A stretch of DNA of 21,527 nucleotides, from positions 1 to 21,527 of the IMG/VR virus record IMGVR_UViG_3300037264_009539. One strand, given 5' to 3'. The translations under genes and the position numbers were made by a program. Shown here one piece after another: positions 1 to 5,836 of the stretch (positions are counted from its first letter, which is position 1; each line of letters starts with the position of its first letter). The stretch is from a virus. The notes under the pieces are model-generated. The model was given only the letters and a program-made list of their open reading frames with translations. It was not told where the DNA came from and did no database searches.

Positions 1-1
1 C

Positions 2-439
2 ACTACCAATATCGGGAATATAACCACCGGCTCCGATCCTACGCACACCTACACGTTCCCGGCCAATACGCTGGCGGTAGATGGAGAGTCGATCGAGGCA
101 GAGTTTTTGCTCCTGTTTGCAGCCAATGGCAATCTCAAACGGGTGAATCTCGAATGGGATTCAATCAATGACCTGATCGATACCGGCCTCGTCGCGCAAA
201 ACGGCGGGACGATGTTGGTTAAGACGCGCATCGTACGTTTGAGCGCAACCACCCAACGAGTTCACACGCAAGCCTTCTTCGAAGCTACGACACCGTCCTT
301 TCAGTCGGTTTATTCCAAGTACATAGAACCTGGGGCCACCCTTACCGGTGCGGTCACCCTCACCATGATGGTTGAAGGCACCGCAACCGATGACGTCGTG
401 TGCAGGTATTCTCGATCAGTCTGGTCCCCCGCACCGTAG
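2..439 (+). CDS. C-terminal part of a virion (tail/appendage-type) protein, truncated by the window edge
   Basis: The reading frame is open from the first bases of the window to a TAG at 437-439, so the N terminus lies outside; a TTG at 107 is only an internal codon. About 145 residues are visible. The segment PANTLAVDGESIEAEF followed by LLLFAANGNLKRVNL resembles a pattern common in C-terminal domains of phage structural or appendage proteins (an 'anthropogenic-looking' beta-rich stretch: PANTL...dG...i...FAAN.N.K.l.l). This is recognition by pattern, not a domain hit. The residues are beta-prone with many Thr, Val and Gly and no membrane segment. Its position just upstream of the lysis genes fits the end of a late structural operon. 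The exact virion role cannot be told from this fragment. Confidence 0.6.
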   Translation, partial: TTNIGNITTGSDPTHTYTFPANTLAVDGESIEAEFLLLFAANGNLKRVNLEWDSINDLIDTGLVAQNGGTMLVKTRIVRLSATTQRVHTQAFFEATTPSFQSVYSKYIEPGATLTGAVTLTMMVEGTATDDVVCRYSRSVWSPAP

Positions 440-451
440 CCCGATTGCGAT

Positions 452-480
452 TTGACAAAGTAGTCCTCTTGCGCTACGTC
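452..480 (+). promoter_or_regulatory. Weak sigma70-like promoter candidate before the lysis region
   Basis: A perfect -35 box TTGACA (452-457) is followed by a 17-nt spacer and a poor -10 box TACGTC (475-480, only the first two bases match). It lies in the 64-nt gap between the virion-type gene and the gene at 504, where a lysis-operon promoter would be useful. The poor -10 makes this a low-confidence call. Confidence 0.25.
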
Positions 481-503
481 TGAACTCCGGAGGTCAAACA
501 CAA

Positions 504-1022
504 ATGCCGGATGAACAAGAGCCCACGAAGAAAGAGTCGGTACCAGAACAGCCTGCAGTGAAAAGCGAGGCTGCAGCGTCCGAAGCGCCCACAGCTCAAC
601 TAGGTGCCAATCGCCAGATGCGGTCCTTCTACGACCGTGAGCTAGCCATGCTCACGGGATACCTTCTCGACAACGTCTCTCCGAAGAACCTGCGGCAGCA
701 GAACGATCTCAATACGACGTTTGAGCAGCTCGACCTCGAGCGGTTTATCCAGAAATCGGGGTCGGTCGATCTCTCGAAAGTAGCAACGCGCCTCACCCCT
801 TATGCCGTAAGTACCGGCGTAGTCGCCTTCGTCATCGAGGCTCTCAACAATCCGATGACGGGCCGCACAGCTCGGATCATCGGAGCTGGTAGTAGCTTCT
901 GGACCCGCCTACTTACGGATCTCGCGCCCGTGCAGTCCGATGGAAAAGGCCGCAAGGAGGCGGTTCCGCAAGAAGTGGTTCCCGCAGAAGTCCCGCCTGC
1001 CGACCCACCGCCGTCGAACTGA
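504..1022 (+). CDS. Unknown acidic protein with disordered ends (172 aa)
   Basis: ATG 504 is preceded by a strong Shine-Dalgarno sequence (GGAGG at 490-494, 9 nt before the start). I do not recognise the family. Residues 1-35 are Glu/Pro/Ala/Lys-rich and look disordered. Residues 36-145 look folded and mostly helical (FYDRELAMLTGYLL, then VSTGVVAFVIEAL at about 102-114, which is hydrophobic but short for a membrane span). Residues 150-172 are Pro/Val/Glu-rich. It sits between a virion-type gene and the endolysin, with 6 nt to the next start, so it probably belongs to the same late transcript. A virion accessory or lysis-associated role is possible but unsupported. Confidence 0.8.
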   Translation: MPDEQEPTKKESVPEQPAVKSEAAASEAPTAQLGANRQMRSFYDRELAMLTGYLLDNVSPKNLRQQNDLNTTFEQLDLERFIQKSGSVDLSKVATRLTPYAVSTGVVAFVIEALNNPMTGRTARIIGAGSSFWTRLLTDLAPVQSDGKGRKEAVPQEVVPAEVPPADPPPSN

Positions 1023-1028
1023 CGCTAC

Positions 1029-1748
1029 ATGGAACTCCGTCTTTTTAAGCTTCCACCGAAGAGGGTTCGGGGCACCTACGACCTGAACCACAACAACGTC
1101 AGCGACGATTTCCTGCCCGACAGGATGTGCTACTTAGCTGAAGACGCCGCACAGTCCTACCTCGCGATGGACAAGGTGATCGTCTTCACCGACCTCTTCC
1201 GATCAGCCGCAGAAAGTTTGGAGGCCCGCGCGAGGAAACGCGGTGTGCAACCGCCGGCCTACAGCGCGCACAATTTCGGTCTCGCCTGGGACGTCGACGT
1301 CGATCGGACCCTTCAGCTGAACAAGTGGACCTACGCTGAACTCCTGACTTACATGGAGGCTCGTCAGTGGTGGTGTCACCGCCGCGACGGTAAGCGCGGG
1401 ATGGAGGACTGGCATTTCTCCTACCTCGGTCCGACGCCTTCCTCGATTCTTTCCCAGATCAACGTCCAGTCTCCAGGAACTTGGGCTCGAGGTGCTGAGC
1501 TCGCTATTCAACAACGATACGCCGGCCAGTTTAACCTCACTCCGTCGCAGGTTCAGGCCTGCTTGAAAAGCCTCAAGCTTTACAGCGGCGGCATCGACGG
1601 AAGCATCGGCCCTATCAGCATGCAGGGCGTGAACCTTTTCGCGAGGACCTGGGAAGTCCCAGCCGTTCCTGGGAACCCGGTTTTTCAGCGCACACTTGCC
1701 TACGTCGCCGCGGAAAAGGTCATCGTGAACACGCCCATCGGGCAGTGA
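1029..1748 (+). CDS. Endolysin: M15 (VanY/D-Ala-D-Ala carboxypeptidase-like) peptidase with C-terminal peptidoglycan-binding-like domain
   Basis: A zinc peptidase that should cut peptide cross-links or stems in peptidoglycan at the end of infection. The M15 signature S-x-H-x-x-G-x-A-x-D is present as SAHNFGLAWDVD (zinc ligands H81 and D88), and the E-x-W-H motif as EDWH, with E126 the likely catalytic base and H129 the third zinc ligand. Residues 165-205 (NLTPSQVQACLKSL, then SGGIDGSIGP) match the two-repeat helical peptidoglycan-binding fold, where 'G.iDG..Gp.t' is typical. At 239 aa it is normal for a two-domain phage endolysin. No signal peptide is seen, so release to the periplasm would depend on a holin. 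There is no clear Shine-Dalgarno; the ATG is 6 nt after the previous stop, so translation is probably coupled. Confidence 0.9.
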   Translation: MELRLFKLPPKRVRGTYDLNHNNVSDDFLPDRMCYLAEDAAQSYLAMDKVIVFTDLFRSAAESLEARARKRGVQPPAYSAHNFGLAWDVDVDRTLQLNKWTYAELLTYMEARQWWCHRRDGKRGMEDWHFSYLGPTPSSILSQINVQSPGTWARGAELAIQQRYAGQFNLTPSQVQACLKSLKLYSGGIDGSIGPISMQGVNLFARTWEVPAVPGNPVFQRTLAYVAAEKVIVNTPIGQ

Positions 1749-1752
1749 TAGA

Positions 1753-1776
1753 CTGTCGGAGTTCACAACCCGACAG
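1753..1776 (+). promoter_or_regulatory. Hairpin next to the holin-like gene's ribosome binding site
   Basis: CTGTCGG (1753-1759) and CCGACAG (1770-1776) form a perfect 7-bp stem with a 10-nt loop, in the 39-nt gap between the endolysin stop and ATG 1788. The last bases of the right arm overlap the start of the AGGAG ribosome binding site (1775-1779). The hairpin could damp translation of the holin-like gene; there is no U-run after it, so it is not a normal terminator. A regulatory role is inference. Confidence 0.4.
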
Positions 1777-1787
1777 GAGACCGTTCT

Positions 1788-2153
1788 ATGCACGCAATCG
1801 TTGACTGGTTCAAACTCGGTTCGTACTTCGGAGTACCCCGCTGGGTATTCGCGGCCCTGACCTTGATGGCGATCGTCGAATGGGCGTTGGGCCGATCGAA
1901 ACACCCACAGGCACGTTCGTTGGCGGCCATGGTCGCAAACGTGCTCCGGTTCCTGGTTGTCAAGAGCAAGGTCGGCATGATTCCGGTTGTCGGCGGTTTG
2001 CTCGTCACGATCCTCGAGTTCGTCGCGGGGACGGACCTCGACGGTGATGGTCAGGTCGTCGGAGTGTCACCCACCCCTCCCGCCGTCACCCCCACCGCGA
2101 GTGACCCCACCGTCCCGAACGTCACGCCGCCTGAGACTCCCAAGGGCCCATGA
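1788..2153 (+). CDS. Holin-like small membrane protein with acidic DxDxDG loop and Pro/Thr tail (121 aa)
   Basis: ATG 1788 has AGGAG 8 nt upstream. Two hydrophobic stretches are visible: about residues 18-34 (WVFAALTLMAIVEWAL) and about 64-80 (MIPVVGGLLVTILEFVA), joined by a basic, Ala-rich segment. A short D-x-D-x-D-G sequence (D83, D85, D87, G88) follows the second helix, then a Pro/Thr/Val tail (95-121). Size, two membrane helices and position immediately after an endolysin fit a holin, but no named holin family is recognised. It overlaps the next gene by ATGA, so the two are translationally coupled. Confidence 0.7.
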   Translation: MHAIVDWFKLGSYFGVPRWVFAALTLMAIVEWALGRSKHPQARSLAAMVANVLRFLVVKSKVGMIPVVGGLLVTILEFVAGTDLDGDGQVVGVSPTPPAVTPTASDPTVPNVTPPETPKGP

Positions 2154-2482
2154 ACGCCGTCTGGATTCGGCTGAAGCAGGCCGGCAAGATCCTCTGGTGG
2201 GTCTTGCCCTTCCTTCTCATCGGAGTCGCCTGGCTCGTTTGGCGAGCCTTGAAGCCGCAGGCCAAGGTAGCCCTGCCAACGGAGGGAGCAGATTTGCTGC
2301 AAGCATCCGTCCTCTCTGTCCGGGACTCCATCGCGGCCGTCAACGCGCAGGCGGCAGTTGAAATTTCGGTGGCGCGGACCAAGGACGCCGCCGTTCAGAC
2401 AGAACTCAAAACCATCCTCGACGACACCGACGCCAAACGTCGACGCCGAGCCCTCATCGCCCTTTCCGGTCGTCTCCAGTGA
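2150..2482 (+). CDS. Small single-pass membrane protein, inner-membrane-spanin-like (110 aa)
   Basis: The start ATG at 2150 overlaps the preceding stop (ATGA). One strong membrane helix spans about residues 14-32 (ILWWVLPFLLIGVAWLVW) after a short basic N terminus, so the N terminus should be cytoplasmic and the remaining 75 residues periplasmic. The periplasmic part is predicted helical and Ala/Val/Asp/Thr-rich, with a basic RRRR cluster at 97-100. This layout (N-terminal anchor plus helical periplasmic domain) resembles i-spanins (Rz type) or a second holin/antiholin. It overlaps the next gene by GTGA. The role is inferred from topology and neighbours only. Confidence 0.65.
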   Translation: MNAVWIRLKQAGKILWWVLPFLLIGVAWLVWRALKPQAKVALPTEGADLLQASVLSVRDSIAAVNAQAAVEISVARTKDAAVQTELKTILDDTDAKRRRRALIALSGRLQ

Positions 2483-3006
2483 AGAAGGCACTGGTCTTCC
2501 TGCTGGCTCTGGGTTGTAGCGGGCCTGCGGTACAGGCTCGCAAGCCGTTCCGCGTTTCGATGCTTCCGCCCACGATTGAAGTCGAAAGTCTCGCAGAGCC
2601 GGCAGGCGCGTTGCAGTTGCCGGCCTCGAAAGGCGAGCGGTTTCCCGACGAACCGATCGATGGTGGTGAGTACTGCGAAGGCGCTGCCCCGAAGAAGGAT
2701 TGCCGGACCCTGAAGCCAGGCATCCTCATCGACGAGACGCACTACGCGGAGACCATCAGCGATCGATCGACGCGGAAGCGGGTTGAATCCGAACTCGCGA
2801 TCTACCGAAAGCTCCGTCTCTCAGAACGCGCTGCGGTTGCGAAAGCTGAAGCGGCGTACCAGGAACGCTTGAACGAACTCGAGAACGAGAATTTGGTTTT
2901 GCAGCAACCGGATCTTTGGAGTCGTCTTCGATTCCCAGTCGGTTTTCTTCTTGGAGCAACGCTTACGGTTGTGACGGTGTACGCGACCGCTCAAGCAATT
3001 CGTTGA
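2479..3006 (+). CDS. Lysis-cassette protein with signal peptide and C-terminal membrane helix, spanin-like (175 aa)
   Basis: The GTG start overlaps the previous stop (GTGA). The N terminus is a typical export signal (MKKALVFLLALGCSG). Two processing routes are possible: lipidation at Cys13, although A-L-G-C is not a canonical lipobox, or signal peptidase I cleavage after VQA at residue 20. Residues 90-142 are charged and probably form a coiled coil (ESELAIYRKLRLSERAAVA, then YQERLNELENE). A membrane helix occupies about 153-171 (PVGFLLGATLTVVTVYATA). An exported N terminus, periplasmic coiled coil and C-terminal anchor is the layout of u-spanins such as T1 gp11, which fuse outer and inner membranes in lysis. 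C66 and C75 could form a disulfide. Its 3' end overlaps the opposite-strand transglycosylase gene by 44 nt. Confidence 0.7.
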   Translation: MKKALVFLLALGCSGPAVQARKPFRVSMLPPTIEVESLAEPAGALQLPASKGERFPDEPIDGGEYCEGAAPKKDCRTLKPGILIDETHYAETISDRSTRKRVESELAIYRKLRLSERAAVAKAEAAYQERLNELENENLVLQQPDLWSRLRFPVGFLLGATLTVVTVYATAQAIR

Positions 3007-3724
3007 GACAGGTTTGGCCGCGAGGGACTTTGTTCTTCTGGAGGGCGCGGAGGAGCAACTGAACCCGTCGGGGAGGTTGGCCCACCAGGTTCACGGCTCC
3101 TTCAATCTCCGGCGCAGCGGCGCATCCAGTGATATCAGTGAGGGCCTGGGTGATGGTGGCAACGCGTTCGTCGTAATCGCGACCAACGCCTGTTTTGATG
3201 ACCTGCTGGCCCCAGTTGTAGTGAGCAAAGAACGCGTGGTCGCGATGGGGGCAACGCCGGGGACGTCTGTTGACCCAGATCACCACGGCCTGGTCACGAA
3301 GCTTCGCGAGCATGCGAGCTCCAATTTGGACGTTGAGCTCGATCTCTCGTAGCCGGCGAAATTCGACGCCGCGGACTGGGACGTTCAGACACCGACGGTG
3401 AGGCTGCAAGTCAGCTACGATGCAACGGATGCCCATGAGACCCGTGTCGATCGCAATCGTCCCGTCTGGCAGGGGGTGATGCGCGGTTACAAACGGATTC
3501 AAGTCGGATTCCCAGATCGCAACGGCAAGCAAAAATTCCGGAGTCAGGTTCGTAGCGATCGAGGACTTTGCAATCGCGCTTGCGATGCGATCGGAATCTT
3601 GACGGGTCCGCGTGTTGGCGGAGATCGAGTTACGAATGTCCGCGACCGTTTCTCGCAAACACCCGTTCTCCATCGGAACGACGTGGATCGCGGTGGCGAC
3701 CCAGAGAAACAGTAAGGCGGCCAT
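2963..3724 (-). CDS. Membrane-anchored lytic transglycosylase (SLT-like)
   Basis: A soluble-lytic-transglycosylase-type domain that would cleave the glycan chain of peptidoglycan. From ATG 3724 it has 253 aa: a hydrophobic N terminus (MAALLFLWVATAIHVV), then the catalytic Glu in AIWESDLNPF (E72), GLMGI (95-99; GLMQI in most relatives), the helix ELNVQIGARMLAKL and HYNWG (168-172, family AYNxG). A longer form from GTG 3832 adds 36 residues, many of them Arg. That would suit a cytoplasmic anchor but overlaps the primase gene by 100 nt. Neither start has a strong ribosome binding site, so the start is uncertain. It is the last gene of the minus-strand replication operon and lies tail-to-tail against the lysis cassette. 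Confidence 0.8.
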   Translation of the reverse strand: MAALLFLWVATAIHVVPMENGCLRETVADIRNSISANTRTRQDSDRIASAIAKSSIATNLTPEFLLAVAIWESDLNPFVTAHHPLPDGTIAIDTGLMGIRCIVADLQPHRRCLNVPVRGVEFRRLREIELNVQIGARMLAKLRDQAVVIWVNRRPRRCPHRDHAFFAHYNWGQQVIKTGVGRDYDERVATITQALTDITGCAAAPEIEGAVNLVGQPPRRVQLLLRALQKNKVPRGQTCLNELLERSRTPSQP

Positions 3725-3732
3725 GATGATTA

Positions 3733-4977
3733 CTAGCCTGGTGGTAAGAAGTTCGCGACGCGTAAGCGACCATGCGCGTCTTTGATTTCTACGCGCAGTC
3801 GTCGTCCCTCTAGTCGTTGCAAATGCGTCCACTCAAACGGCGAACCTTGGAAACGGGTGGCTGTTACGAAAGCCCCCCACCGAACGTCGAACGCGCGTTT
3901 CTGAACTGCATACGGGTTGGGAATCACGATCCATTCGTCGATGCGCTGCGGGGTGGGCCCCAGAAGTCGCATCCGAAGATGTACCTTGCAGCTGTGCCCA
4001 CTGCTGGATGTAGGATCGTTCGCAATGAGACTCGCCCCAACAACCTCACTTTCGTAGATCTCGCCCATCCGTTCCGCGACGTTGCGCCGTCCTTTCACAA
4101 GGTCGTACTCGAGCGAACTACCACCGTCGAGGCGGTCCACGTAATGCTGGCCGATTGCCAGCGTTCGGAACGCTGCGGTGATCTGTTCGTCGGACCATCC
4201 CAGGAGCACCGCGGTCTGCAAGAAGTCGAGGCAGCGTTCAGACCGCGTACCTTTGACCGCGGGCTGGGCGTAGTAGTTCCACAGCTTGTCATCCATGGTA
4301 CGGGCAGAACCACCCAGAGCCGGCAGATGACTCGGCGGGAGAATCAGCTTGGGAGCTTCAACCGCCGCGAGCTCGGGCCACGTTGCCACCACGGCCGAGT
4401 TCAGCTGTCTGAGAGTGTACCGCTTACTCTCCGTGAGCCAGGCCAGGTAGACCTCGTGGGAATTGACGGCGCCCCATGAAATGGTTTCTGGGATTCGAAG
4501 CACGCGGGCGGGGTCGTGGACAGCGTCAGAGCGTAACCCTACCTGTAGCCGTCGGACCGCATCGCGCGTGTCCGTGTTGATCGCTTCAGGTTCCTTGAGG
4601 AACCAATACAGATGCACGCCGCGTGCGGTGCGTACACAGGCCGAAGGTTCACAGCCTGCTTTGGCAAGCTTCGTGATCCGGCCCCACGAAAGGTCGATGT
4701 TGTCGATGTCGGCGATTGCGGCGGTATAGGCACTGACGTCCTGGTTACGGCCACGGTGTACGAGGCGGGGGTTGACGCCGAAGTAGGCGTTACGCCCCTG
4801 TCGATTCGTGCGTTCGATCCATTCGAAGGCGAGTTCAAGATGGCGAGGCTTGATTGGGACCGGCAAGAAGTACGGCGTCAACGGCGGCTCGCCCTTTTTC
4901 AGCATCCGAACTTCGCCCCACCCCGGCATCCCGGTCCAGAGGATGTTCAACAGTCGAGCGGCGTCGTTAGCTGGCAT
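3733..4977 (-). CDS. Primase with archaeo-eukaryotic-primase (AEP / RepB-like prim-pol) domain
   Basis: Likely makes primers for phage replication. AEP motif I is D-x-D in AIADID (D90, D92), motif II is the G-V-H-L-Y-W segment (H122), and motif III/after is DAVHDPARVLRIPET (D151/D155, R158, R161), the pattern 'D..aRvlRiPgT' seen in RepB-like prim-pols. Residues 242-305 (RSERCLDFLQTAVLLGW and following) resemble the helical primase C-terminal segment that follows such domains. The last 90 residues are not recognised. ATG 4977 is chosen because AAGGA (4986-4990) lies 8 nt upstream; a TTG at 5019 would only add 14 residues inside the methyltransferase gene. It overlaps the upstream gene by 11 nt. 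Length 414 aa. Confidence 0.8.
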   Translation of the reverse strand: MPANDAARLLNILWTGMPGWGEVRMLKKGEPPLTPYFLPVPIKPRHLELAFEWIERTNRQGRNAYFGVNPRLVHRGRNQDVSAYTAAIADIDNIDLSWGRITKLAKAGCEPSACVRTARGVHLYWFLKEPEAINTDTRDAVRRLQVGLRSDAVHDPARVLRIPETISWGAVNSHEVYLAWLTESKRYTLRQLNSAVVATWPELAAVEAPKLILPPSHLPALGGSARTMDDKLWNYYAQPAVKGTRSERCLDFLQTAVLLGWSDEQITAAFRTLAIGQHYVDRLDGGSSLEYDLVKGRRNVAERMGEIYESEVVGASLIANDPTSSSGHSCKVHLRMRLLGPTPQRIDEWIVIPNPYAVQKRAFDVRWGAFVTATRFQGSPFEWTHLQRLEGRRLRVEIKDAHGRLRVANFLPPG

Positions 4978-5833
4978 TCGTGTTTTCCTTTGGGGCGAAG
5001 TACGCGTCGAGAGCAGCAATCGGCGTCGGAGATTCAGCCTCAGTTCCCCAACGTACCCACCCGGCGCTGTAAGGCGTAGGGTTGGCGCGGGCGAAGAGTT
5101 CTGCGTAGGGGCCGGGGCTTTTCCGCGCGATCAGTTCGTATGCCCACTCCGGTTTCCGCGAGTGCGCGATCCACGGCGAAACGAAGCTCGTGCGTTCGTT
5201 GTTCGGCGCGTTGGTGCGGAGCTTGCCCCGGACGGCGAAGAGGATGTGCTCGGTCGAGTTGCGGTAGTAATTTCCGACGCCGAGACGTCCGGTCTTCGTC
5301 CACGTGAGAATCGTTGTAGGTCTGAATCCCCACGCCTTGCACACGATACCTGCAGCGCCCGAAGCTAGGAAGAAATTCGTTGTCCACAGGTACAGGTGGG
5401 CGTTCGCCGTCACGATCTGGGCGACGGGCATCCCGACGATCGCGTCAAGAGGAAGCGTTGCGTAATGTTTTCCGGCGGCGCCCTTCGCCGCTTGGTTTCC
5501 GTATTGCCAAGGTGGGTCAGCCACAATCGTGACGAAAGGCGGGCCCGCGGTTACGACCGGCTTTGCCGCACCGTTCGTAAGGGGTGGGAGTTTCAGCAGC
5601 CGCCCGAGCGGATCTTGCCGTACGACCGGGAGGTCTTGCAGGGCAAGCAGGGCGCCGGAACTTTCCAGCGCGCGGGCGATGATTGCCCGGAGCGACACTT
5701 GGTAAGGCATGTCAAGGCCGAGGGCTTCCTTGCACCCTACTGGTGCGTCGAGCGTAGGGAATACCGGTGTGAGGATTTCTTCGTTCTCTTGCCACACAGC
5801 TTCGGCCAGGACGTTGAGCTTGCCTTGTTCCAC
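4967..5833 (-). CDS. MT-A70 family DNA adenine methyltransferase
   Basis: Transfers a methyl group from S-adenosylmethionine to adenine N6, probably in phage DNA. The catalytic D-P-P-W motif is at 106-109 (IVADPPWQYG). Other MT-A70 landmarks are HLYLWTTN (146-153), the ILTWTKTGRLGVGNYYRN stretch (175-192) with the following TEHILFAVRGK, and HSRKPEWAYELIARKSPGPY with ELFAR toward the end. Residues 1-98 are an unassigned N-terminal extension. The GTG start lies 3 nt after the polymerase stop, with AAGG upstream. No restriction nuclease is adjacent, so an orphan enzyme for protection against host restriction or for marking phage DNA is likely; the target site cannot be read from sequence. Confidence 0.9.
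   Translation of the reverse strand: MEQGKLNVLAEAVWQENEEILTPVFPTLDAPVGCKEALGLDMPYQVSLRAIIARALESSGALLALQDLPVVRQDPLGRLLKLPPLTNGAAKPVVTAGPPFVTIVADPPWQYGNQAAKGAAGKHYATLPLDAIVGMPVAQIVTANAHLYLWTTNFFLASGAAGIVCKAWGFRPTTILTWTKTGRLGVGNYYRNSTEHILFAVRGKLRTNAPNNERTSFVSPWIAHSRKPEWAYELIARKSPGPYAELFARANPTPYSAGWVRWGTEAESPTPIAALDAYFAPKENTNAS
4986..4990 (-). promoter_or_regulatory. Ribosome binding site deciding the primase start
   Basis: AAGGA on the minus strand, 8 nt before ATG 4977, inside the 3' end of the methyltransferase gene. It supports ATG 4977 over the upstream TTG at 5019. Confidence 0.7.
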
Positions 5834-5836
5834 GGG

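Noticed and set aside
1203-1904. 233-codon minus-strand open frame
   Set aside because: Antisense to the M15 endolysin and holin-like genes; no supporting start signal.
3817-4479. 220-codon plus-strand open frame
   Set aside because: Antisense to the primase gene, whose AEP motifs are clear; composition is typical of a shadow frame in GC-rich DNA.
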